Assembly: GCA_022736605.1 (NCBI GenBank)
Contig: DZDB01000076.1
Location: 1-9,672, forward strand
Length of the DNA stretch: 9,672 bases
Origin: Sideroxydans lithotrophicus
GTDB taxonomy: Bacteria > Pseudomonadota > Gammaproteobacteria > Burkholderiales > Sulfuriferulaceae
Direction: 5' to 3'
A program made the translations under genes and the position numbers. The notes under the pieces were generated by a model. The model ran no database searches. It saw only the letters and a list, made by a program, of their open reading frames with translations, and was not told the origin of the DNA. Positions 1 to 5,230 of this stretch are shown piece after piece. How positions within the stretch are numbered: the stretch's first letter is position 1; the number at the start of each line of letters is the position of its first letter.

Positions 1-1
1 C

Positions 2-295
2 TCACGCGTCATTGAATCGCTTGCGCGACAGGGGCTGGAGTGTGTCGATGCCGAAAATCTGCGCCCGCATTATGCCAAAACCCTGTGGCACTGGGTGACG
101 CGGCTGGAAGCGCAAAGCAGCGTCGCGCGGCAGATGATCGGCGAACAGAAATACCGTATCTGGCGCATTTACATGGCCGGTTCAGCGCACGCGTTTGAGC
201 GTGGCTGGATGGCGCTATTCCAGATAGTGGCAGGCAAGCCGCTAGGTGATGGCGACTTGCCCTATCCCTTCACGCGTGACCATATTTATCGTTAA
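2..295 (+). CDS. Cyclopropane-fatty-acyl-phospholipid synthase family methyltransferase, C-terminal part
   Basis: Only the last 97 codons are present; the frame is open to the left edge and ends at TAA 293-295. This family uses S-adenosylmethionine to modify unsaturated acyl chains of membrane phospholipids, typically by cyclopropanation. The visible piece matches the C-terminal helical part of the family: an LRPHYAKTLWHW segment near the left edge, then KYRIWRIYMAGSAHAFERGW and a short FQIVAGKP stretch before a Pro-rich tail ending DHIYR. The SAM-binding Rossmann core and catalytic residues lie outside the window, so whether the enzyme is active, and whether it is true Cfa or a related SAM methyltransferase, cannot be judged. 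The next gene starts 58 bases downstream on the same strand and may or may not share the transcript. Confidence 0.82.
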   Translation, partial: SRVIESLARQGLECVDAENLRPHYAKTLWHWVTRLEAQSSVARQMIGEQKYRIWRIYMAGSAHAFERGWMALFQIVAGKPLGDGDLPYPFTRDHIYR

Positions 296-321
296 AGCAG
301 GATGGCGTGACGGTGTATGAT
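292..321 (+). promoter_or_regulatory. Weak candidate sigma70 promoter for the CNP1-like gene
   Basis: The 58-base gap between the methyltransferase stop and the CNP1-like start holds a TATGAT (316-321, five of six matches to the -10 consensus). A poor TTAAAG (292-297, three of six) lies 18 bp upstream of it. Transcription would start near 328, giving a leader of about 26 nt. An imperfect inverted repeat (GACGG 309-313 with CCGTC 331-335) spans the same interval. The -35 is weak, so read-through from the upstream gene is an equally good explanation. Confidence 0.3.
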
Positions 322-353
322 GCGCTTTTGCCGTCTACCAAGGGTGTTGCGTT

Positions 354-875
354 GTGCGTTTTCTGATTATTTGCTTATTGTTGTTGCCCACGTTCGCGCG
401 TGCCGCGTGGGGCGATGTAAATATCGACTTTGGCGATGACAAGCCGTGGGAAGAACTTCAGGCCAAGCTGCCACCTTACCCGCAAGCGCAAGACTTGCAG
501 CCGTTTTACGTCAGCGGCATCGCGGGCAATCAGTATCTGCTGGATAAAAAAGCGATCAATGTTGGCAAAGACGGCGTGGTGCGTTACACGCTGGTGGTGA
601 ACACCCGTGGCGGTGCCAGTAATATCAGCTTTGAAGGCATCCGCTGCAAGACGCGCGAGCGCAAAATTTACGCAGTAGGCAGTGATAAAGCCTGGGTGCC
701 CGCCCGTGATTCAAGCTGGCAGCCCATCGCCGTGCGTTCGTTACTTTCATACCACCGCGTGCTCGCCGACGAGTATCTGTGCCCCGTCGGCATCAGCGTG
801 CACAGCCCGCAAGAAGCGTTGCGCAATATCCGCAATGGCTGGCACAGCAAAGTCGACGGTAGCGGTTTAGAGTAG
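354..875 (+). CDS. CNP1-like family secreted protein
   Basis: A 173-residue protein of the CNP1-like family (named for a cryptic neisserial protein). Its function is unknown. The start is GTG 354, chosen because AAGGG at 340-344 sits 9 bases upstream and because translation from there gives a clear signal peptide: a hydrophobic FLIICLLLLPTF core ending in ARA near residue 17. The mature protein should therefore be periplasmic or surface-exposed. Family-like features include the acidic DDKPWEE segment at residues 28-34, the LPPYP motif at 39-43 and the central VRYTLVV strand near 76-82. The two cysteines, C98 in IRCK and C143 in YLCP, could form a disulfide after export. The gene converges on proB and its 3' end overlaps proB by 9 bases. 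A CNP1-like gene next to proB is, as I recall, common in betaproteobacteria, but a functional link is not established. Confidence 0.85.
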   Translation: MRFLIICLLLLPTFARAAWGDVNIDFGDDKPWEELQAKLPPYPQAQDLQPFYVSGIAGNQYLLDKKAINVGKDGVVRYTLVVNTRGGASNISFEGIRCKTRERKIYAVGSDKAWVPARDSSWQPIAVRSLLSYHRVLADEYLCPVGISVHSPQEALRNIRNGWHSKVDGSGLE

Positions 876-1985
876 CACCAGATTGTCGCGGTGGATTAAC
901 TCGGCGTCATCGATGTAACCCAGCACTGCTTCGATCTGATTGCTCGGCAGGCGCAACATCTTGCGTGCCTCGCTCGCGGCGTAATTGACCAGGCCACGTG
1001 CCACGGTGACGCCCTCCGGCGACACGCAGGCCACCACTTCGCCGCGTGCAAAATCCCCTTCTACGGCGACGACGCCAATCGGCAGCAAGCTTTTGCCGTC
1101 GTGCTGCAAAGCCTTGACCGCACCAGTATCCAGCAGCAACTTGCCGCGTACCTGCAGATGATCCGCCAGCCAGGTTTTACGGGATGACAGCGGCGTGCGT
1201 GTCGCGATGAGTTGCGTGCCAATCGCTTCACCCTGAGCCAGCCGTACCAGCACATCAGGTTCGCGCCCGGATGCAATGAGGGTATGTGCGCCGCTGTGCG
1301 CCGCCCGTTTCGCAGCCAATATCTTGGTCAGCATGCCGCCCCGGCTAATCGCGCTGCCCGCGCCGCCCGCCATGGCTTCCAGCGCCAGATCGCCGGCTTG
1401 CGCCTGTTGCACCAGCGTAGCGGTGGGATCGTGGCGGGGGTCGGCGGTATACAGCCCGGCCTGATCGGTCAAAATCACCAGTGCGTCGGCTTCGATCAGG
1501 TTCGCGACCAGCGCGCCTAGCGTATCGTTGTCGCCGAAGCGGATTTCGTCGGTCGCGACGGTATCGTTTTCATTGATGATGGGCACGACTTTCAGCGTCA
1601 GCAGCGTGCGCAGCGTCGACAGCGCATTGAGGTAACGGGTACGGTCAGCCAGGTCTTCGTGCGTCAGCAAAATTTGTGCAGTGTGCAACTGGTGGCCACG
1701 AAAACTGGTCTCATACGCTTGAACCAGCCCCATTTGACCAACGGCGGCGGCGGCCTGCAATTCGTGGATCGCATTTGGACGTTGTTTCCAGCCCAGGCGT
1801 TGCATGCCTTCCGCCACAGCACCGCTGGACACGAGCACGACTTCCTTGCCCATGGCGATCAATTGCGCAATTTGCGCCGACCAGTTGGCCAGCGCTGCAT
1901 GGTCAAGGCCACGGCCATCGTTGGTGACCAGTGCGCTGCCGACTTTAACCACCAGACGGTGGGCATTTTTCAACACGGGATTCAT
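867..1985 (-). CDS. proB: Glutamate 5-kinase
   Basis: A 372-residue cytoplasmic enzyme that phosphorylates L-glutamate with ATP to gamma-glutamyl phosphate, the first and usually proline-inhibited step of proline synthesis. The N-terminal amino-acid-kinase domain (about residues 8-260) shows the VVKVGS nucleotide-binding start (12-17), SSGAV (53-57), the INENDTV substrate loop (137-143), FGDND (150-154) and a Gly-rich GGAGSAISRGGM stretch (207-218). The C-terminal part, from about residue 278, is the PUA domain found in many bacterial ProB proteins (RGKLLLDTGAVKAL onward). Length is normal; E. coli ProB has 367 residues. Start ATG 1985-1983 overlaps the obgE stop as ATGA. No good Shine-Dalgarno precedes it, so translation is probably coupled to obgE. 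Its stop TAA (869-867) lies inside the end of the convergent CNP1-like gene. proA, the next enzyme of the pathway, is not in the window. Confidence 0.97.
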   Translation of the reverse strand: MNPVLKNAHRLVVKVGSALVTNDGRGLDHAALANWSAQIAQLIAMGKEVVLVSSGAVAEGMQRLGWKQRPNAIHELQAAAAVGQMGLVQAYETSFRGHQLHTAQILLTHEDLADRTRYLNALSTLRTLLTLKVVPIINENDTVATDEIRFGDNDTLGALVANLIEADALVILTDQAGLYTADPRHDPTATLVQQAQAGDLALEAMAGGAGSAISRGGMLTKILAAKRAAHSGAHTLIASGREPDVLVRLAQGEAIGTQLIATRTPLSSRKTWLADHLQVRGKLLLDTGAVKALQHDGKSLLPIGVVAVEGDFARGEVVACVSPEGVTVARGLVNYAASEARKMLRLPSNQIEAVLGYIDDAELIHRDNLVLL

Positions 1986-3067
1986 AAGGTAGGGTCGTAT
2001 TCTTGCGGCGCAGCATCGGCCGCAGGTGTCGCTTCCGGGTTGTCGGGTTCAGCGTCGCGAATGGCGCTGACGTGCGCCATGATGGCGTAAGTCAGTTCTT
2101 TACAGCCGGCACCGGTCAGCGCTGAAATACTGAACACCGGGCCATCCCAGCCATAGTCACGCACAAAATCGCTGATGGTCTGTGCGCGCACGTCGTCAGC
2201 CAGCATGTCGACCTTGTTCAGCACCAGCCAGCGTGGTTTGTCATAAAGTGCTTCATCGTATTTACGCAGTTCTTCGACGATGGCGCGGGCGTCATAGACC
2301 GGATCGGTGTCGCCATTCATCGGTGCAATGTCGACCAGATGCAGCAGTAGCCGGGTACGCGCCAAGTGGCGCAGGAAACGATGACCCAGACCCGCCCCAT
2401 CAGCCGCACCTTCGATCAGCCCCGGAATGTCGGCAATCACGAAGCTCTTGTCAATGTCAACGCGCACTACGCCCAGGTTGGGCGCCAGCGTAGTAAATGG
2501 ATAGTCAGCCACTTTGGGACGCGCCGCCGAAACCGAGCGGATAAACGTTGACTTGCCCGCGTTGGGCATGCCCAGCAGACCGACGTCAGCGAGTACCTTG
2601 AGCTCCAGCTTGAGCTCGCGCTCTTCGCCTGGTTCGCCCTGCGTGAACTGGCGTGGTGCGCGGTTGGTGCTGGTCTTGAAATGCAGATTGCCCAGCCCCC
2701 CCTTGCCGCCTTTGGCGATGACCGTGCGCTGGCCGTCAACGGCCAGGTCGAACAGTATTTCGCCAGTCAGCAGGTCGGAGATCACCGTGCCTACCGGCAT
2801 GCGCAAAATGATGTCGTCCGCGCCCTTGCCATTACAGTCGGCACCGCGGCCGCCTTCGCCCGGGCGTGCACGAAATACACGTGTGTAGCGAAAATCGATC
2901 AGCGTATTGATGTTGCGGTCAGCGACTGCAATGATGCTGCCGCCACGCCCACCATCACCGCCATCCGGGCCGCCGCGTGGCACGAATTTTTCGCGCCGGA
3001 ACGAAGCAGAACCGTTGCCACCGTTGCCGGCAATCACTTCGATTTTTGCCTCGTCGATGAATTTCAT
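1982..3067 (-). CDS. obgE: Obg-family GTPase, ribosome assembly and stress control
   Basis: A 361-residue essential-type GTPase (ObgE/CgtA) that binds the 50S subunit, takes part in its late assembly and is linked to the stringent response. Residues 1-158 form the Gly-rich Obg fold (GNGGNGSASFRREKFVPRGG and further Gly repeats to about 125). The G domain follows: P loop GMPNAGKS (166-173), switch I YPFTT (189-193), DIPG (213-216), NKVD (284-287) and SISAL (313-317). The tail after about residue 340 is short, acidic and Ala/Pro-rich, with no OCT domain, as in other proteobacteria. The start ATG 3067-3065 is fixed by the family's MKFIDEA beginning. The Shine-Dalgarno is weak (GCGGTAA about 10 bases upstream). 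The leader from the upstream terminator is only about 28 nt, leaving little room for a separate promoter, so expression likely comes from read-through of rplU-rpmA. Its stop overlaps the proB start. Confidence 0.97.
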   Translation of the reverse strand: MKFIDEAKIEVIAGNGGNGSASFRREKFVPRGGPDGGDGGRGGSIIAVADRNINTLIDFRYTRVFRARPGEGGRGADCNGKGADDIILRMPVGTVISDLLTGEILFDLAVDGQRTVIAKGGKGGLGNLHFKTSTNRAPRQFTQGEPGEERELKLELKVLADVGLLGMPNAGKSTFIRSVSAARPKVADYPFTTLAPNLGVVRVDIDKSFVIADIPGLIEGAADGAGLGHRFLRHLARTRLLLHLVDIAPMNGDTDPVYDARAIVEELRKYDEALYDKPRWLVLNKVDMLADDVRAQTISDFVRDYGWDGPVFSISALTGAGCKELTYAIMAHVSAIRDAEPDNPEATPAADAAPQEYDPTL

Positions 3068-3094
3068 GTGTATTTACCGCTGTGTGCTTTAAAG

Positions 3095-3123
3095 CAAAAA
3101 AGCCCTATCCAGCGGATAGGGCT
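3095..3123 (-). terminator. Intrinsic terminator after rpmA, upstream of obgE
   Basis: A perfect 10-bp stem (3101-3110 with 3114-3123: AGCCCTATCC / GGATAGGGCT) closes a 3-nt loop. On the minus strand it is followed at once by a run of six T (3101-3096, the first shared with the stem base), then GC and further T. This is a textbook Rho-independent terminator for transcripts coming from rplU-rpmA. It begins about 19 bases past the rpmA stop and about 28 bases before obgE. On the plus strand no T run follows, so it acts in one direction only. It probably acts as a partial terminator that lowers obgE-proB mRNA relative to the ribosomal-protein genes. Confidence 0.9.
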
Positions 3124-3141
3124 TGAAGGTGTTACGAGTAC

Positions 3142-3411
3142 TTAAGCTGCCGGTGCGGACGGGATGATGTTGATCATCTTGCGCTTGAGTGCACCTTTGG
3201 TAACAAATTGCACGACGCCGTTGGCGGTGGCAAACAAGGTATGGTCCTTGCCCATGCCGACGTTGTCGCCTGCGTGGAACTGGGTACCGCGCTGGCGCAC
3301 GATAATGTTACCTGCGACGACTTCCTGGCCGCCATACAGCTTTACGCCCAGACGTTTCGAATGAGAATCGCGACCGTTACGTGAACTGCCGCCTGCTTTT
3401 TTGTGTGCCAT
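3142..3411 (-). CDS. rpmA: 50S ribosomal protein L27
   Basis: An 89-residue basic protein of the large subunit whose N-terminal tail reaches toward the peptidyl-transferase centre. The sequence is canonical: MAHKKAGGSSRNGRDSHSKR at the N terminus, then KLYGGQEV, IIVRQRGTQFHAG and the VQFVTKG region. It starts directly with MAHKKAGGS, so the N-terminal cleavable extension of Firmicute L27 is absent, as expected in proteobacteria. The Shine-Dalgarno AAGGAG (3424-3419) overlaps the rplU stop codon (TAA 3425-3423) and lies 7 bases from the ATG. The two cistrons are therefore tightly spaced and probably translated in step. Confidence 0.98.
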   Translation of the reverse strand: MAHKKAGGSSRNGRDSHSKRLGVKLYGGQEVVAGNIIVRQRGTQFHAGDNVGMGKDHTLFATANGVVQFVTKGALKRKMINIIPSAPAA

Positions 3412-3422
3412 GGTTTATCTCC

Positions 3423-3734
3423 TTAAGCTGAAATGCCGCTGATCTGGATTTCAGTGTAATTTTGACGATGGCCCATACGCTTCTGGTAGTGCTTGCGACG
3501 GCGCATCTTGAAAATGCGTACCTTTTCGCCGCGACCATGCGAAATGATCGTGGCGGTGACCTTGGCGCCGTTAACCAGCGGTGCGCCGACTTTGATGTTG
3601 TCGCCTTCGGCAACCATAAACACCTGATCCAGCACGATTTCGCTGCCAACGTCCGCGGTGATCTGTTCTACTTTAAGTTTTTCGCCGGCAACAACGCGAT
3701 ACTGCTTGCCACCGGTTTTTATGACCGCATACAT
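3423..3734 (-). CDS. rplU: 50S ribosomal protein L21
   Basis: A 103-residue 23S-rRNA-binding protein of the large subunit. It begins with the family's MYAVIKTGGKQYRVV. The centre holds VGAPLVNGAKVTATIISHGRG, followed by the basic KMRRRKHYQKRMGHRQ segment that contacts rRNA, and the protein ends ISGISA. An in-frame TTG at 3746 would add four residues (MELS), but ATG 3734-3732 is the right start: GGAG (3744-3741) lies 6 bases before it, and the product then matches the usual length. It is the first gene of the rplU-rpmA-(obgE-proB) transcript and is read from the promoter at 3772-3800, with a leader of about 30 nt. Confidence 0.98.
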   Translation of the reverse strand: MYAVIKTGGKQYRVVAGEKLKVEQITADVGSEIVLDQVFMVAEGDNIKVGAPLVNGAKVTATIISHGRGEKVRIFKMRRRKHYQKRMGHRQNYTEIQISGISA

Positions 3735-3740
3735 GGAGAG

Positions 3741-3744
3741 CTCC
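3741..3744 (-). promoter_or_regulatory. Ribosome binding site that fixes the rplU start
   Basis: On the minus strand GGAG lies 6 bases upstream of ATG 3734-3732. It overlaps the alternative upstream TTG at 3746-3744, which excludes that codon as the start. Confidence 0.85.
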
Positions 3745-3771
3745 AAACTTCTTAACTAGAGGAAGCGCGGA

Positions 3772-3800
3772 ATTATATGCAAATCAAAGGCTCAGGTCAA
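3772..3800 (-). promoter_or_regulatory. Strong sigma70-type promoter of rplU-rpmA
   Basis: On the minus strand TTGACC (3800-3795, five of six) is followed by a 17-bp spacer and a perfect TATAAT (3777-3772). This predicts a start of transcription near 3765 and a leader of about 30 nt to rplU. The near-consensus match fits a ribosomal-protein operon. The -10 box covers the first base of an ATG (3777-3779) that might otherwise be taken as the ispB start on the opposite strand. Confidence 0.85.
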
Positions 3801-3807
3801 ACCATGC

Positions 3808-3837
3808 TTGACATGCCTGTGTCCCGCTCCCTACCAT
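3808..3837 (+). promoter_or_regulatory. ispB: Candidate sigma70 promoter of ispB
   Basis: A perfect TTGACA (3808-3813) is followed after 18 bp by TACCAT (3832-3837, four of six to TATAAT). Transcription would start near 3844, about 23 nt before the ATG at 3867. The -35 box is only 7 bp from the divergent rplU -35 box (3795-3800). The -10 is imperfect, so the call is less sure than for rplU, but the position agrees with the start inferred from protein similarity. Confidence 0.55.
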
Positions 3838-3866
3838 TCGATATTTTTGCACACCGAAATTTAACA

Positions 3867-4829
3867 ATGCAGGCCATACAAGAATTTATCGCAGCCGACA
3901 TGCGTCAGGTGGATGATGTGATCCGCGCACGCCTGCACTCCGAAGTTGTGCTGGTCAGCCAGGTGGCAGAATATATCATTGGTAGCGGTGGCAAGCGTCT
4001 GCGCCCGGCGCTGGTGTTGCTTTCCGCAGGTGCATTCGGTTATCAGGGCAGTGCCCATCACGAACTGGCGGCGGTGGTTGAATTCATTCATACCGCGACC
4101 CTGCTGCACGACGATGTGGTGGACGAATCGGACTTGCGGCGTGGACGCGAAACCGCCAATGCGTTGTTTGGCAATGCTGCGAGCGTGCTGGTGGGGGATT
4201 TTTTATACTCGCGTGCGTTTCAGATGATGGTCACGGTGAACAGCATGCGCGTGATGGCAGTGTTGTCAGAAGCCACCAACGTGATTGCCGAAGGCGAAGT
4301 GCTGCAACTGATGAATTGCAACGATGCCGATATTAGCGAACAGGATTATCTGCGCGTAATTCGCTATAAAACGGCCAAACTGTTTGAGGCGGCGGCCCGG
4401 CTGGGTGCCATCATTGGCGGCGCGGATGCGGCTACCGAAGCCGCGATGGCGGCGTATGGCATGCACCTGGGAACGGCGTTTCAGCTGATCGACGATGTGC
4501 TCGATTACTCCGGCAAACACGAAGAGACAGGCAAGAATATCGGAGACGACCTGGCCGAAGGCAAACCTACGCTGCCTTTGTTGTACCTGATGCAACACGG
4601 AACCGCGGAACAGGTGGCGATGGTCAGGCGTGCGATTGAAGCGGGTGGCCTGGACGAATTCCAGCAGATTCTGGCGGCCATTCTTGATAGCGGCGCGCTC
4701 GATTACACGCGTCGACAAGCGGCTGAGGAGTCTGCGCTGGCGTGTGCTGCGTTGGCCTGTTTGCCTGATTCTCAATACAAAACCAGTCTGCTAGACTTGG
4801 CGGAATTTGCGATTTCCCGCGCTTATTGA
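3867..4829 (+). CDS. ispB: Long-chain polyprenyl diphosphate synthase (octaprenyl type)
   Basis: A 320-residue all-trans prenyltransferase that adds isopentenyl units to farnesyl diphosphate, making the side chain of ubiquinone. It shows GSGGKRLRP (39-47, isopentenyl-diphosphate binding), the first Asp-rich motif HDDVVDESDLRRG (81-93), the KTAKLF segment (168-173) and the second Asp-rich motif LIDDVLDYSGK (207-217). The small residues A77 and T78, four to five positions before the first Asp, fit a long-chain enzyme, but octaprenyl specificity is inferred. E. coli IspB has 323 residues. The frame is open upstream to ATG 3777, but I place the start at ATG 3867. The 30 extra residues have no family match, ATG 3777 overlaps the rplU -10 box, and a promoter for ispB lies inside that extension. 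No clear Shine-Dalgarno precedes 3867. tRNA-Pro follows after 20 bases. Confidence 0.93.
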   Translation: MQAIQEFIAADMRQVDDVIRARLHSEVVLVSQVAEYIIGSGGKRLRPALVLLSAGAFGYQGSAHHELAAVVEFIHTATLLHDDVVDESDLRRGRETANALFGNAASVLVGDFLYSRAFQMMVTVNSMRVMAVLSEATNVIAEGEVLQLMNCNDADISEQDYLRVIRYKTAKLFEAAARLGAIIGGADAATEAAMAAYGMHLGTAFQLIDDVLDYSGKHEETGKNIGDDLAEGKPTLPLLYLMQHGTAEQVAMVRRAIEAGGLDEFQQILAAILDSGALDYTRRQAAEESALACAALACLPDSQYKTSLLDLAEFAISRAY

Positions 4830-4849
4830 ATCGCTCTGTATCCTTCATT

Positions 4850-4926
4850 CGGGGTGTAGCTTAGCCTGGTAGAGCGCTACGTTCGGGACGTAGAGGCCGG
4901 AGGTTCGAATCCTCTCACCCCGACCA
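4850..4926 (+). tRNA. tRNA-Pro (anticodon CGG)
   Basis: A complete 77-nt cloverleaf. The acceptor stem CGGGGTG (4850-4856) pairs perfectly with CACCCCG (4916-4922), followed by discriminator A and an encoded CCA (4924-4926). The anticodon stem CTACG/CGTAG encloses the loop TTCGGGA (4882-4888), giving anticodon CGG at 4884-4886, which reads proline codon CCG. The T arm is GGAGG-TTCGAAT-CCTCT with one G-T pair. The D arm contains GCCTGGT. It starts only 20 bases after ispB on the same strand. I found no good promoter in the gap or in the end of ispB, so it may be cut from an ispB read-through transcript. No duplicate of the tRNA 3' end occurs in the window, so there is no sign of an integrated element. 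Confidence 0.98.
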
Positions 4927-4950
4927 GCCTTATTTATCATGCCGTTGCGC

Positions 4951-4971
4951 CGTGGGATTGCTGGTCCCGCG
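4951..4971 (+). other. Hairpin between tRNA-Pro and the PP0621-family gene
   Basis: CGTGGGA (4951-4957) and TCCCGCG (4965-4971) form a 7-bp stem with one T-G pair and a 7-nt loop. No T run follows, so it is not a convincing intrinsic terminator. It could help separate the tRNA from the downstream mRNA or lie in the leader of the next gene. No clear promoter was found in the 67-base gap 4927-4993. Confidence 0.3.
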
Positions 4972-4980
4972 CGATTTCCT

Positions 4981-4984
4981 GGAG
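4981..4984 (+). promoter_or_regulatory. Ribosome binding site choosing GTG 4994
   Basis: GGAG lies 9 bases before GTG 4994. The alternative upstream in-frame GTG at 4952 lies in the stem of the 4951-4971 hairpin and has no Shine-Dalgarno, so the shorter protein is preferred. Confidence 0.6.
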
Positions 4985-4993
4985 ACGCGTATT

Positions 4994-5215
4994 GTGTCGA
5001 AGCTAGTGTTGTTGGTGCTCATAGGTGTGCTGGTGTATGTGGTGTACCGCTCGGCCAATCGGATTGGGCAGCGTGATGTACCTGCGCAACCGAAGTCTGC
5101 AGAGGACATGGTGCGCTGCGTACATTGTGGGGTGAATTTGCCGCGTAGCGAAGCCGTGTTATCCAAGGGTGCTTTTTTTTGCGGCGATGAACACCGTCGG
5201 CTGCATCAATCCTGA
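4994..5215 (+). CDS. PP0621-family small membrane-anchored zinc-ribbon-like protein
   Basis: A 73-residue protein of unknown function. Start GTG 4994 was chosen because GGAG (4981-4984) lies 9 bases upstream and because it places a single N-terminal membrane segment (KLVLLVLIGVLVYVVYRS, residues 3-20) at the very start; the frame stays open further upstream. After a polar linker the C-terminal part has CVHC (residues 42-45), then C62 in FFCGDEH and H66 and H70. This pattern could bind one metal ion, probably zinc, in the cytoplasm. It resembles the small PP0621-type protein often found just upstream of pilS in betaproteobacteria; that context is recalled, not computed. The gene ends 15 bases before pilS on the same strand, so a shared transcript is likely. 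A run of eight T (5173-5180) encodes part of the AFFC segment. Confidence 0.82.
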   Translation: MSKLVLLVLIGVLVYVVYRSANRIGQRDVPAQPKSAEDMVRCVHCGVNLPRSEAVLSKGAFFCGDEHRRLHQS

Positions 5216-5230
5216 GGCGAAACCGCCCGC

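Noticed and set aside
309..335. Terminator after the methyltransferase gene from the GACGG/CCGTC inverted repeat
   Set aside because: The stem is only 5 bp with a 17-nt loop, and no T run follows.
3735..3746. Four-residue N-terminal extension of L21 from TTG 3746
   Set aside because: The GGAG at 3744-3741 lies inside it and correctly serves ATG 3734; the family begins MYAVIKTGGKQ.
3777..3866. N-terminal extension of IspB from ATG 3777
   Set aside because: ATG 3777 overlaps the rplU -10 box, the extension contains the likely ispB promoter, and it has no family similarity.
4266..4775. A 169-codon open frame on the minus strand within ispB
   Set aside because: It is a shadow of the prenyl synthase coding sequence; the product is Arg/Gln-rich and resembles no family.
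4850..4993. Integration site of a mobile element at the tRNA-Pro 3' end
   Set aside because: tRNA genes are frequent targets, but there is no integrase, no repeat of the tRNA 3' end in the window, and the downstream genes are core chromosomal genes.
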